The notes under the pieces are model-generated. The model had not been told where the DNA came from and did not search any database. It saw only the letters and a program-made list of their open reading frames with translations. 42,298 nucleotides of DNA from a bacterium. GTDB lineage: Bacteria > CAYTYR01 > UBA6262. Shown here piece after piece: positions 1-8,428 of the stretch. Each line of letters starts with the position of its first letter. Position 1 is the stretch's first letter. The stretch lies in NCBI GenBank assembly GCA_028712365.1, contig JAQTQE010000014.1, positions 1-42,298 on the forward strand, given 5' to 3'. Both the position numbers and the translations under genes were made by a program.

Positions 1-440
1 GGAATGCTTTAAAATTGTCAGTTATCCCGAAAGGTTTTGGCAGCGAGAATATGGGGCAAGTGAAAATGCTCCGGCCCGGCGCGGGAATTGGCGGTGTTAT
101 AGAGTTTGTGACAGAGGCAGTGAAAAAAGCAGGCGCTAATCCGTGTCCGCCGATGATCATAGGCGTAGGTATAGGTGGTACTTTGGATAAAGCCGCATTA
201 CTGGCTAAAGAAGCTTTATTTGGCATAGGTAAACCGCTAAAAGCCGGTAAGTCCATAAGAGCTTTAGAGAAGAAATTGCTTCTGGCAGTTAATAAATTGA
301 AGATCGGGCCGGCTGGCCTGGGCGGGAGAAATACAGCCCTGAAAGTAAACGTGCAAGTTTATCCGACTCATATTGCCGGGCTGCCGGTTGCAGTAAATAT
401 TGGCTGTTGGTGCCATCGAGTAAAAACGGCGGTATTATGA
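1..440 (+). CDS. Fumarate hydratase class I, alpha subunit (3' part; 5' end outside window)
   Basis: This is the C-terminal part of the catalytic alpha half of an iron-sulfur (class I) fumarase or the closely related L(+)-tartrate dehydratase. The reading frame is open back to base 3, so the gene starts before the window. Visible family signatures are PKGFGSEN, an NPCPP motif whose Cys is expected to bind the [4Fe-4S] cluster, GVGIGG, and NIGCWCHR near the end. The stop overlaps the beta-subunit start as ATGA at 437-440, which implies translational coupling of a two-subunit enzyme. The reaction is reversible hydration of fumarate to malate in the cytoplasm. Fumarase is preferred over tartrate dehydratase because the rest of the window is central metabolism, but sequence alone does not exclude the latter. 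Confidence 0.88.
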   Translation, partial: NALKLSVIPKGFGSENMGQVKMLRPGAGIGGVIEFVTEAVKKAGANPCPPMIIGVGIGGTLDKAALLAKEALFGIGKPLKAGKSIRALEKKLLLAVNKLKIGPAGLGGRNTALKVNVQVYPTHIAGLPVAVNIGCWCHRVKTAVL

Positions 441-940
441 AAAAAGTTACTTTGCCTTTAGATAACAGGACTTTAAGTTCTTTGCGTGCAGGGGATGAGA
501 TCTTACTGACAGGGACTGTCTATACAGCCAGGGATGCGGCGCACCAGAGGATGGCCAAGAAACTGCCGCTGGATATAAAAGGGCAAACCATTTACCATAC
601 CGGGCCGGCGCCGGCGAAACCAGGCGAGGTCATTGGTTCCTGCGGACCAACTACATCCACCCGGATGGACCAATATACCCCGGGGCTTTTAAAAAAAGGC
701 CTGAAAGCGGTTATTGGCAAAGGCAAGCTGGGAGACCAGACCAGGGAAGCTTTTAAAAATTACCAGGCAGTATATTTTCTTGCTCCAGGAGGGTGCGGGG
801 CACTGTTGGCAGAAAAGGTGAAAAGTGTGGCCCTGGTAGCGTATCAAGACTTAGGTTGTGAAGCTATCTATAAGCTGGAAATAGAAGACTTCCCCGTGAT
901 CGTTGGTATTGATCCTAAAGGACGGAGCGTGTATCGTTGA
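437..940 (+). CDS. Fumarate hydratase class I, beta subunit
   Basis: This 167-residue protein is the beta half of a two-subunit class I fumarase/tartrate dehydratase; with the upstream alpha chain it would interconvert fumarate and malate. Family landmarks are the N-terminal L.AGD.ILLTGTVYTARDAAH stretch, GPTTSTRMD, a GKG motif and APGGCGALLA. I place the start at ATG 437, inside the alpha stop (ATGA), not at an upstream in-frame codon at 407, because homology begins with MKKVTLPL. The stop at 938-940 overlaps the ndk start as TGATG, so alpha, beta and ndk are translated as a tightly packed operon. Confidence 0.9.
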   Translation: MKKVTLPLDNRTLSSLRAGDEILLTGTVYTARDAAHQRMAKKLPLDIKGQTIYHTGPAPAKPGEVIGSCGPTTSTRMDQYTPGLLKKGLKAVIGKGKLGDQTREAFKNYQAVYFLAPGGCGALLAEKVKSVALVAYQDLGCEAIYKLEIEDFPVIVGIDPKGRSVYR

Positions 941-1383
941 TGACCGAGAGAACCCTGATCATAGTCAAACCTGATTCCATGAGTAAAAGGGTCGGAGGAA
1001 AAGTACTGAATGCTTTAGAATCGTGCGGCTTACAGCTGGTCGCCTGCAAAATGCTGCAATTATCCAGGACCAGTGCCGAAGATTTTTACGGAGAGCATAA
1101 GGGTAAAGAATTTTATGAGCCGCTGGTCGCTTTTATGTCCAGTAATCCTTGCATTGTAACTGTTTGGGAAGGCGCAGGGGCGATCAAGAAAGCCAGGGAA
1201 GTTATCGGTGCGACAGACCCGGCCCAGGCTAAAGACGCCACGATCAGGAAAATGTATGCGACCGATAACCGTCATAATGCGGTACACGGTTCAGACAGCA
1301 TAAAATCCGCGGAACGGGAAATAGCTTTTTTCTTTAATCACGAAGAGATTTTCCCCTGGACTGAGAAAATATATAAAAAATAA
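940..1383 (+). CDS. ndk: Nucleoside diphosphate kinase
   Basis: Ndk transfers the gamma-phosphate from ATP to nucleoside diphosphates through a phosphohistidine. The protein is 147 residues, usual for the family. It opens with ERTLIIVKPDSM and carries the active-site motif AVHGSDS with the catalytic His near residue 116, followed by a C-terminal EIAFFF segment. It starts at ATG 940, overlapping the fumarase beta stop; an in-frame TTG at 937 would only add one residue. The stop is followed within about 10 bases by copy 1 of the dispersed hairpin repeat. Confidence 0.95.
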   Translation: MTERTLIIVKPDSMSKRVGGKVLNALESCGLQLVACKMLQLSRTSAEDFYGEHKGKEFYEPLVAFMSSNPCIVTVWEGAGAIKKAREVIGATDPAQAKDATIRKMYATDNRHNAVHGSDSIKSAEREIAFFFNHEEIFPWTEKIYKK

Positions 1384-1390
1384 TAAGAAT

Positions 1391-1494
1391 AGGTGTTAGT
1401 TGTAGAAGTAGGTATGGAAGTATGTCTGAAGTTCGTGGTTTAGAGCCTAACACCCTTAGACCTCAGACCAAACTTACTTCCTAACCCAATACCT
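1391..1494 (+). repeat. Dispersed ~105-bp hairpin repeat, copy 1
   Basis: First of five related elements in the window (others at 4985, 11488, 14966 and 23817), all in the same orientation as the genes. It has an outer stem (GGAAGTA with TACTTCC), an inner stem (GTCTGAAGT with ACCTCAGAC, one mismatch) and an apical hairpin (GGTTTAG, loop AGC, CTAACACC with one bulge). It lies 8 bases after the ndk stop and ends 26 bases before the ackA start. No open reading frame or transposase is associated with it. Confidence 0.85.
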
Positions 1495-1520
1495 AAAGAC
1501 TTCTTAGTAAAGGACTGAAA

Positions 1521-2750
1521 ATGAAAATTCTCGTGTTAAATTGCGGCTCTTCCAGTATTAAATACCAGTTTATCAGCATGACCACGGAAAAAGTACTGGC
1601 TAAAGGGCAGATCGAACGTATTGGTACCAACCATGCGGTGCTTACCCATTATTTTGAAGATGGCAAGAGTGCCAAAGTGGTGAGCGATATTCCGGACCAT
1701 AATAAAGCCATTGAAGTGGTGATCAGTACCTTGACCAATACGGATTATGGGGTCATTAAGGATAAGCAGGAGATCAAAGCGGTCGGTCACCGGGTAGTGC
1801 ATGGCGGAGAAAAATTTGCCAGTAGTGTTTTTATAACTTCCGAGGTAAAAGATAAAATACACGATTGTATCGAGCTTGCTCCTTTGCACAATCCGCATAA
1901 TTTTCGCGGTATTAACGCCTGCGCCGAATTGCTGCCGGGAGTACCGCAAGTAGCGGTATTTGACACGGCTTTTCACCAGACAATGCCGGCCCAGAGTTAT
2001 TTATACGCTTTGCCCTACAGTGAATACCAGATCCATAATATCAGGCGATATGGATTTCACGGGACCAGCCACCGGTATGTCAGCGAGCGGGCAGCTAAAT
2101 TAATGAAGACCAGGCCTGACCAGATAAAAGTCATCACCTGCCATCTGGGTAATGGCTGCAGCATCTCAGCGATAGATAAAGGAAAATCAGTTGACACTTC
2201 CATGGGCTTTACTCCGTTGGAAGGATTGGTAATGGGTACACGTTGCGGTGATATCGACCCGGCTATAATATTTCATATTGCTTCCAAACAAGGGCTGTCG
2301 GTTAGTGAGATAGATAATTTATTGAACAAACACAGCGGTTTGGACGGCATTAGTGGTATTTCCAATGATATGCGAGAGATCTTGAAACAGATGAATGCCG
2401 GTAATGAACGGGCCAAGCTAGCGGTGGATATTTTTTGTTATCGGTTAAAAAAATATATTTGTTCTTATTACGGCGTCATGAACGGGGCTGACGCGCTTAT
2501 TTTTACAGCCGGGATAGGTGAAAATGCGGACCAAATAAGGGAAATTACCTGCTCTGGCCTGGATTGCATCGGGATAAAACTTGATGCCGCTAAAAATAAG
2601 AATGCTAACCGTACGGAAGCTTTAATATCCGCCAGGTCATCAAAAATGGATGTTTTTGTGATCCCTACCAATGAAGAGCTTATTATTGCGCGTGACACAA
2701 AAAAGATCGTGGAAAATATGAATAGAACAAATAAAGAAAAAACGGAGTAG
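1521..2750 (+). CDS. ackA: Acetate kinase
   Basis: Acetate kinase makes ATP and acetate from acetyl phosphate, the energy-conserving end of acetate fermentation in the cytoplasm. The 409-residue length is normal. Diagnostic motifs are the N-terminal LNCGSSSIKYQ, the CHLGNGCS phosphate-binding segment, DTSMGFTPLEG, MGTRCGDIDP and FTAGIGENA. The ATG at 1521 has an AAGGA ribosome-binding site eight bases upstream. nfnA follows two bases after the stop, so ackA-nfnA-nfnB is an operon linking acetate formation to redox balancing. No phosphotransacetylase gene is visible in the window. Confidence 0.96.
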   Translation: MKILVLNCGSSSIKYQFISMTTEKVLAKGQIERIGTNHAVLTHYFEDGKSAKVVSDIPDHNKAIEVVISTLTNTDYGVIKDKQEIKAVGHRVVHGGEKFASSVFITSEVKDKIHDCIELAPLHNPHNFRGINACAELLPGVPQVAVFDTAFHQTMPAQSYLYALPYSEYQIHNIRRYGFHGTSHRYVSERAAKLMKTRPDQIKVITCHLGNGCSISAIDKGKSVDTSMGFTPLEGLVMGTRCGDIDPAIIFHIASKQGLSVSEIDNLLNKHSGLDGISGISNDMREILKQMNAGNERAKLAVDIFCYRLKKYICSYYGVMNGADALIFTAGIGENADQIREITCSGLDCIGIKLDAAKNKNANRTEALISARSSKMDVFVIPTNEELIIARDTKKIVENMNRTNKEKTE

Positions 2751-2752
2751 GC

Positions 2753-3592
2753 ATGTACAAGATCTTAACCAAGCGCCAACTGGCGCCAAGCGTGAAATTC
2801 ATTGAAGTGGCGGCAAAAGATATTGCCGCTAAAGTCCAGCCCGGCCAATTTGTGATCCTGCGCCTGAATGAAGCAGGCGAAAGGATACCACTGACGGTAG
2901 CTGATTTCAACCGGAACAAAGGAACGATCAGTATTATTTTCCAGGAGATCGGCAAGACCACTAAAGAGCTTGGCTTGCTAAAACCGGGAGAAAATATTAG
3001 TAACGTGGTCGGTCCCTTGGGACAACCAACCCATATCGCTAAAGTAGGAACCGTTGTTTGTGTTGGTGGCGGGGTTGGGACCGCGTCCATGTATCCGATC
3101 ACCAGGGCTTTTAAAGAAGCCGGCAATAAAGTGATCACGATCATCGGCGGTCGCAGCCAGGATTATATTATCTGGGAGAAAGAGATCGGGGCGATCAGCG
3201 ATACTCTGATAGTGACAACGGATGACGGTTCATACGGGGAAAAGGGACTGGTGACCAAACCGCTTGAAGAAATGATCAGGAAAAAAGAAAAGATCGACCA
3301 GGTCATTGCTATTGGTCCGGTGATCATGATGAAAGCAGTAAGTAATTTAACTAAAACCTGTGCCATCAAAACAATGGTCAGCCTCAATCCGATCATGCTT
3401 GACGGTACCGGTATGTGCGGTGTCTGCCGCGTGGAAGTGAACAATGAAACTAAATTCGCTTGTTTCCATGGCCCGGATTTTGACGGTCACCTGGTAAATT
3501 TTGATCTTTTAATGCATCGTTTAAAAACCTACCCAGCAGAGGAGAAAATATCATTGGAGAAATGTGAGAATTGCCGCTGTGGCCATAATTAA
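2753..3592 (+). CDS. nfnA: NfnA-like ferredoxin-NADP+ oxidoreductase subunit (FAD/[2Fe-2S])
   Basis: This 279-residue protein belongs to the dihydroorotate dehydrogenase electron-transfer / sulfide dehydrogenase beta family, the small subunit of the bifurcating NADH-dependent ferredoxin:NADP+ oxidoreductase (Nfn). An N-terminal ferredoxin-reductase-like FAD domain (QPGQFVILR, RIPLTVAD) is followed by an NAD-binding half (VGGGVGTAS) and a C-terminal cluster region (DGTGMCGVCRV then ACFHGPDFDG), the usual [2Fe-2S] site. It begins two bases after ackA with a GGAG site. The frame of nfnB overlaps its end, the arrangement expected for two subunits of one enzyme. Confidence 0.88.
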   Translation: MYKILTKRQLAPSVKFIEVAAKDIAAKVQPGQFVILRLNEAGERIPLTVADFNRNKGTISIIFQEIGKTTKELGLLKPGENISNVVGPLGQPTHIAKVGTVVCVGGGVGTASMYPITRAFKEAGNKVITIIGGRSQDYIIWEKEIGAISDTLIVTTDDGSYGEKGLVTKPLEEMIRKKEKIDQVIAIGPVIMMKAVSNLTKTCAIKTMVSLNPIMLDGTGMCGVCRVEVNNETKFACFHGPDFDGHLVNFDLLMHRLKTYPAEEKISLEKCENCRCGHN

Positions 3593-4979
3593 TCCAAAAC
3601 AAACCCCAATGTCCAAGCAAGAACCGCAAATACGTTCAAAAAACTTCAATGAAGTAGGACTGGGATATACTAAAGAAGAAGCCATAGCCGAAGCAAAACG
3701 GTGCTTGAAATGTAAAAAGCCTTTATGCGTGGCTGGCTGTCCGGTTAATGTCGATATACCTACATTTATCGCTGCCATAATGGGCGGTGATTTTAATAAA
3801 GCTCTACAGGTTATTAAGACCAAGAACAGCTTGCCCGGGGTCTGTGGACGGGTTTGCCCGCAGGAAGACCAGTGTGAAAAGAAATGTATTTTAGGTATTA
3901 AAAATGAACCTGTTTCTATCGGCCGGCTGGAAAGGGCTGCGGCAGATTTTGGCCAAGCTGATACTCCAGTCCAACAAACCCAGGGGACAAAAGAAAAAAT
4001 AGCCGTAGTAGGAGCAGGACCTGCTGGCTTGACTATTGCCGGGGACTTGGCCAGGATCGGTTACCAGGTTACTATATTTGAAGCCTTGCATAAGCCGGGA
4101 GGAGTACTGGTATATGGCATTCCCGAATTCCGCTTGCCCAAGGCGATCGTTGAACAGGAAGTAGAATCTATTAAGAAGCTGGGCGTGGATCTGAGAGTTG
4201 ACCAGTTGATTGGCCGGACTTTTACTATCGATGACCTGAAAAAAGACGGATATAAGGTTATTTTTATTGCCAGCGGCGCGGGTTTCCCTAAGTTCATGGA
4301 AATACCCGGGGAAAACCTGAATGGGGTCTATTCAGCTAATGAATTCCTGACTAGGGTAAACCTGATGAAAGCGTATCTCTTCCCTGGCTACGATACACCG
4401 ATCAAAAAAGCTGAAAAAGTAGCGGTTATAGGTGGTGGTAATGTGGCTATGGACTCAGCTCGCACCGCCTTGCGCTTGGGAGCGAAAAAAGTATTTAATG
4501 TCTATCGCCGCTCCCGCAAGGAGATGCCAGCCAGGCTGGAAGAGATCGAGAATGCCATTGAAGAGGGGATCCAAATGGAATTCCTGGTGAATCCAATCCG
4601 GATATTGGATGACGGCAATGGCTGGGTAAAAGGTTTGGAATGCCTGCGGATGGAGCTGGGTGCCTGTGATGAAAGCGGCCGTTGCCGGCCAGTGCCGATC
4701 AAAGGCAGTGAGTTTATCTTAGATGTAGAGCAGGTGATCATTGCGATCGGGACATCGGCCAATCCTTTGATCTCTACAACGACTCCAGATTTGAAAGTGA
4801 ATAAATGGGGTTATATTGAAGCCAATGAGGCTAGTGGCCAGACTTCTAAAGAAGGAGTTTTTGCCGGAGGAGATATTGTTACTGGATCAGCAACAGTGAT
4901 CTCTGCTATGGGAGCAGCCCGGAAAAGCGCTGAAGCGATAGCTGAATATTTAGAAAAAAGCAAGAGCGAGGAACAGTAG
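3564..4979 (+). CDS. nfnB: NfnB-like NADPH-dependent glutamate synthase beta/sulfide dehydrogenase large subunit
   Basis: This is the GltD-like flavoprotein subunit of Nfn, moving electrons between NADPH, ferredoxin and NADH. The N-terminal domain holds two [4Fe-4S] cysteine sets (CLKCKKPLCVAGCP and CGRVCPQEDQCEKKC), then an FAD Rossmann motif GAGPAGL and an NADP Rossmann motif GGGNVAMDSART, and a C-terminal FAGGDIVTG. The start is uncertain. GTG 3564 has a GGAG four bases upstream and overlaps nfnA by 29 bases; ATG 3609 lacks a Shine-Dalgarno. Family homology seems to begin around NPKQTPM, which supports the earlier start or GTG 3579. The pair could instead be called sulfide dehydrogenase, but Nfn fits a fermenter better. 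Confidence 0.9.
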   Translation: MRIAAVAIINPKQTPMSKQEPQIRSKNFNEVGLGYTKEEAIAEAKRCLKCKKPLCVAGCPVNVDIPTFIAAIMGGDFNKALQVIKTKNSLPGVCGRVCPQEDQCEKKCILGIKNEPVSIGRLERAAADFGQADTPVQQTQGTKEKIAVVGAGPAGLTIAGDLARIGYQVTIFEALHKPGGVLVYGIPEFRLPKAIVEQEVESIKKLGVDLRVDQLIGRTFTIDDLKKDGYKVIFIASGAGFPKFMEIPGENLNGVYSANEFLTRVNLMKAYLFPGYDTPIKKAEKVAVIGGGNVAMDSARTALRLGAKKVFNVYRRSRKEMPARLEEIENAIEEGIQMEFLVNPIRILDDGNGWVKGLECLRMELGACDESGRCRPVPIKGSEFILDVEQVIIAIGTSANPLISTTTPDLKVNKWGYIEANEASGQTSKEGVFAGGDIVTGSATVISAMGAARKSAEAIAEYLEKSKSEEQ

Positions 4980-4984
4980 TAAGC

Positions 4985-5089
4985 AGGTGAAGGTTGTAGA
5001 AGTAGGTATGGAAGTAAGTCTTAAGTTTGTGGTTTAGAGCCTAACACCCTTAGACATAAGGACCAAACCTACTTCCAAAACTTAAACCT
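4985..5089 (+). repeat. Dispersed ~105-bp hairpin repeat, copy 2
   Basis: Second copy, six bases after the nfnB stop. Its inner stem changes from CTGA/TCAG (copy 1) to CTTA/TAAG, a paired G:C to T:A replacement that keeps the helix. The outer stem GGAAGTA/TACTTCC is unchanged. A candidate promoter for rpmF begins directly after it. Confidence 0.85.
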
Positions 5090-5095
5090 TATTAC

Positions 5096-5122
5096 TTGAC
5101 TTTAAACAAGAATATATATAAA
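5096..5122 (+). promoter_or_regulatory. Candidate sigma70-type promoter upstream of rpmF-fab cluster
   Basis: TTGACT (5096-5101) followed 15 bases later by TATAAA (5117-5122) in an AT-rich stretch. The spacing is short, but it is the only promoter-like sequence between nfnB and rpmF. It would start the rpmF-plsX-fab transcript just downstream of repeat copy 2. Confidence 0.4.
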
Positions 5123-5160
5123 AATAAAGTTTAAATAAGTACATAAAACAGGAGGAACAA

Positions 5161-5400
5161 ATGGCAAATCCAAAAAGAAGGCATTCTGTTTCACGCCGGG
5201 ACAAACGCCGGGCGCATTGGCGCAAAGTACAGAATCCTAATCTGGCTGTCTGCCCGCAATGCAAGGAGCCAAAATTACCTCACCGCGTTTGTGGTAATTG
5301 CGGCTACTATAATGGCATTGAAGTGATCAAGATCAAGGCCAAGAAAGAAAAAGGCAAAGAAAAGGAAAAAGAAACTAAGCCTACTAAAGAAGGGGCCTAA
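5161..5400 (+). CDS. rpmF: 50S ribosomal protein L32
   Basis: L32 is a small zinc-ribbon protein of the large ribosomal subunit. The start MANPKRRHS and basic helix RRDKRRAHWR are typical, and CPQC ... CGNCGYYNG supplies the four zinc cysteines. The protein is 79 residues, longer than the usual ~60, because of a Lys/Glu-rich C-terminal tail that is probably disordered. A strong AGGAGG site precedes ATG 5161. The rpmF-plsX-fabH order is widely conserved and supports the call. plsX starts two bases after the stop. Confidence 0.96.
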   Translation: MANPKRRHSVSRRDKRRAHWRKVQNPNLAVCPQCKEPKLPHRVCGNCGYYNGIEVIKIKAKKEKGKEKEKETKPTKEGA

Positions 5401-5402
5401 AA

Positions 5403-6425
5403 ATGCGCTTAGTTCTGGACGCGATGGGCAGTGATAATGCTCCGGCAGTGGAAATAGAAGGAGTATTACAGGCCAGCGCGGAAATAGACGCTGAGATCAT
5501 TTTAGTCGGCCAGCAGAAAGCGATCGAGACGGAATTAGCCAAACATAAACCGCCGGCTGGCAAGGTCAGCATTGTCAATGCGAATGAAGTCATTGCTATG
5601 CATGAAAGCCCGGCGCAAGCTTGCCGTCAAAAACAAAATTCTTCGATCATGGTCGGCACCAGGTTGGTCAAGGAAGGGAAAGGCGACGCTTTTGTTTCCG
5701 CTGGGAATAGTGGCGCGGTAATGACTGCCGGTTTAATGAATTTAAAGCGTTTAGCCGGAGTATCCCGGCCGGCGATCGCGACTTTATTGCCGACGTTGAA
5801 CGGGGTTTGCCTGTTGATCGATGCCGGAGCCAATGTAGATTGCAAACCGAAGCATTTACTGCAATTTGCGATCATGGGTGATATTTATTCCCGGTATGTA
5901 CTGGATAAGCTAAATCCCAGCATCGGGCTGCTAAGTATCGGCGAGGAAGAAACCAAGGGCAATGAATTGACTTCCATGTCTTTTGACCTGATCAAGAAAA
6001 CATCGCTTAATTTCTCCGGGAATATTGAAGGCCGTGATATTATTAAAGGTAAAGCAGATGTCGTGGTTTGTGATGGCTTTGTGGGTAATGTGGTTTTGAA
6101 ATTTGCCGAGGGACTTTCAGAAAGCCTGTTTCATTTGATCAAAGAGGAAATAGAAAAGAAATATATCCGTAAAATAGGAGCTCTTTTAATTAAACCGGCT
6201 TTCAAGGAAATAATGAAACGTCTGGATTATGCTGAATATGGCGGTGCGCCTTTGCTGGGTTTGAACGGGATTTGCATTATCGGGCATGGCGCCAGTAATG
6301 CCAAGGCCGTTAAAAATGCCTTAAAAGTTGCATATGAGTCTGTGAAAAATAACGTTAACCAGCACTTGAAAGAAGAGATCAAATTATACGACTGGGAAGA
6401 AGGTAATAATGGAAGCAATAATTAG
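5403..6425 (+). CDS. plsX: Phosphate acyltransferase PlsX
   Basis: PlsX converts acyl-ACP to acyl-phosphate, the donor for glycerol-3-phosphate acylation in membrane phospholipid synthesis; it is a peripheral membrane enzyme. The 340-residue length fits. Signatures are the start LVLDAMGSDNAP, MHESPAQACRQK, SAGNSGAVM, LLIDAGANVDCKP, VCDGFVGNV and GAPLLGLNGICIIGHG. It is preceded by an AAGGGG-type ribosome site and overlaps fabH by 17 bases. Confidence 0.96.
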   Translation: MRLVLDAMGSDNAPAVEIEGVLQASAEIDAEIILVGQQKAIETELAKHKPPAGKVSIVNANEVIAMHESPAQACRQKQNSSIMVGTRLVKEGKGDAFVSAGNSGAVMTAGLMNLKRLAGVSRPAIATLLPTLNGVCLLIDAGANVDCKPKHLLQFAIMGDIYSRYVLDKLNPSIGLLSIGEEETKGNELTSMSFDLIKKTSLNFSGNIEGRDIIKGKADVVVCDGFVGNVVLKFAEGLSESLFHLIKEEIEKKYIRKIGALLIKPAFKEIMKRLDYAEYGGAPLLGLNGICIIGHGASNAKAVKNALKVAYESVKNNVNQHLKEEIKLYDWEEGNNGSNN

Positions 6426-7404
6426 AGCGGCTATTACCGGAACTGGGTCTTATCTGCCGGAAAAAATATTAACCAATGCTGACCTGGAAAAAATGGTTGA
6501 GACTTCTGATGAGTGGATCACGACGAGAACCGGGGTCAAGGAACGTCGTATGGCTGCGCCGCAAGAAGCAGCCAGTGATCTGGGAGCGGAGGCAGCCAGA
6601 AGAGCGCTAAAACAAGCCAAAGCGCTGCCGGAAGAGATAGATTGCTTGATCGTCGCTACTATTAGCGGCGATATGCCGCTACCGGCTACAGCCTGCTTTA
6701 TCCAGCAGCTTATCGGAGCAAAAAATGCGGCGGCCTTTGACATATCTGCTGCTTGCAGCGGCTATATATTTGCTTTAAATATCGCCAAGTCTTTTATCGA
6801 AAATAATACTTATAAAAAAATACTGATAGTAGCTGTAGATGTGCTTTCACGGATCACTGATTGGAGCGACCGCGGCACGTGCGTTCTGTTCGGGGATGGT
6901 GCCGGAGCGGCGGTGCTGGAACCGGCTAAGGATGAAAACAGCATCATCTCCATATATATAGGCAGTGATGGCTCAGCGACTGACCTGCTTAAAGTGCCAG
7001 GAGGTGGATCCCGCTTGCCCGCCTCTGGTGAAACAATAAAAAATAAGGATCATTATATTAAAATGAGCGGTAATGAAATATTCAAACTGGCAGTAACCGC
7101 CATGATCAATTCTGCCCAAAAAGCCATGGCAATGGCCGATTTGAAATGCGAAGATATAAAATTATTGATACCTCATCAGGCTAATATCAGGATAATAGAA
7201 GCTACGGCAAAAAGACTAAAATTGCCGGTGGAAAAAATATTTGTGAATATCCAGAAATATGGTAATATGTCTGGCGCGACAACTGCTATCGGTTTAGATG
7301 AAGCTTTCCGTGAAGGCCGGATAAAAAAAGGTGATTATGTGGAACTAGTGGCCTTTGGCGCCGGTCTCACTTGGGGAGCTGCGGTAATTAAGTGGGGAAT
7401 ATGA
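6409..7404 (+). CDS. fabH: 3-oxoacyl-ACP synthase III
   Basis: FabH condenses acetyl-CoA (or a branched acyl-CoA) with malonyl-ACP to start fatty-acid chains. It is 331 residues with the N-terminal GTGSYLPEKILTN, active-site Cys near residue 116 in ISAACSGY, the catalytic His in PHQANIRI and the catalytic Asn in YGNMSGATTA. The ATG at 6409 has GAAGAAGG upstream, within the end of plsX. The 17-base overlap implies coupled translation. The IorAB/PaaK genes at 31.8-37 kb could in principle provide branched or aryl acyl-CoA primers; that link is inference. Confidence 0.96.
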   Translation: MEAIIRAAITGTGSYLPEKILTNADLEKMVETSDEWITTRTGVKERRMAAPQEAASDLGAEAARRALKQAKALPEEIDCLIVATISGDMPLPATACFIQQLIGAKNAAAFDISAACSGYIFALNIAKSFIENNTYKKILIVAVDVLSRITDWSDRGTCVLFGDGAGAAVLEPAKDENSIISIYIGSDGSATDLLKVPGGGSRLPASGETIKNKDHYIKMSGNEIFKLAVTAMINSAQKAMAMADLKCEDIKLLIPHQANIRIIEATAKRLKLPVEKIFVNIQKYGNMSGATTAIGLDEAFREGRIKKGDYVELVAFGAGLTWGAAVIKWGI

Positions 7405-7442
7405 AAACAGTTGATAGCTAAAAACTAAGGAAGAACAGAAAA

Positions 7443-8378
7443 ATGAAAAAAATTGCTTTTATGTTTCCCGGTCAGGGAGCGCAGTATGTAGGGATGGGCC
7501 AGGAATTATATGCTACATATGAGCTGGCCAGGACACTCTTTGACCAGGCCAATAAAACCTTGGGATATGACCTGACCAAAGTAATGTTTGAAGGCCCGAT
7601 TGAGACCTTAACCCAGACGCAGTATACACAGCCGGCTGTGTTTACTTTAAGTGTAGTGGTAAGCCGGCTGTTAGCGGAGCAGGGAATAAAGCTCCAGCTT
7701 GTAGCTGGACATTCTTTGGGAGAATATGCCGCCTTAGTGAGTAGTGGCGTTATAGGTTTTGAAGAAGGATTAAAGCTGGTGCAGGTACGGGGCCGGGTAC
7801 TCCAGGAAGGTGCGGCTAAACATCCCGGCACCATGGCTGCGGTCATCGGTCTTGATGATAGCCAAGTAAAAGCTATTTGTGAAAATACAAAAAACGGTGT
7901 GGTGGAAGCCGTAAATTATAATTGTCCGGGACAACTGGTAATTGCCGGTGAAACAACAGCTGTGCAAACAGCCATGGCCGAAGCACAGAAAGCGGGGGCT
8001 ATGAAAGTCATTCAACTACAAGTCTCTGGCCCTTTTCACTCTAGTTTGATGCGCGAAGCCAGTGTCCAATTCGCAAAAGAACTCAGCGCCTTTGGATTGC
8101 ATGATCCGGTAGTGCCTGTCATTGCTAATTATCACGCTAAATTTATCCGGAATGCCGCTGCAGCAAAAGAAGCTATGGTAAAACAAATATATTCACCGGT
8201 AATGTGGAAAGAATCGATTGGAACGCTTATTGATCAAGGAGCCGAATTATTCATAGAAGCTGGCCCGGGAAAAACTTTATGCGGGTTGTTAAAAAGAATA
8301 AATCGAAAAATGCCCTGTGCCAACGTCGAAAATGAAAAAACATTACAGGATGCTTTAAATCAGGTATTAAAAGTTTAG
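7443..8378 (+). CDS. fabD: Malonyl-CoA:ACP transacylase
   Basis: FabD moves malonyl groups from CoA to acyl-carrier protein. The 311-residue protein shows the canonical MFPGQGAQYVGMG start, the nucleophile elbow GHSLGE with Ser near residue 91, VNYNCPGQ(L)VIAG, and the catalytic His region GPFHSSLM. The C-terminal EAGPGKTLCGL is also typical. AAGGAAG lies about nine bases before ATG 7443. It sits 38 bases after fabH, in the conserved fabH-fabD-fabG order. Confidence 0.96.
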   Translation: MKKIAFMFPGQGAQYVGMGQELYATYELARTLFDQANKTLGYDLTKVMFEGPIETLTQTQYTQPAVFTLSVVVSRLLAEQGIKLQLVAGHSLGEYAALVSSGVIGFEEGLKLVQVRGRVLQEGAAKHPGTMAAVIGLDDSQVKAICENTKNGVVEAVNYNCPGQLVIAGETTAVQTAMAEAQKAGAMKVIQLQVSGPFHSSLMREASVQFAKELSAFGLHDPVVPVIANYHAKFIRNAAAAKEAMVKQIYSPVMWKESIGTLIDQGAELFIEAGPGKTLCGLLKRINRKMPCANVENEKTLQDALNQVLKV

Positions 8379-8428
8379 AATTTAGATATTAGAATTTAGA
8401 AATTGTTTTGAATAGGAGGTGATGTAGC

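Noticed and set aside
407-436. Upstream start for fumarase beta
   Set aside because: These bases encode the conserved end of the alpha subunit in another frame; ATG 437 fits the family start and the ATGA coupling.
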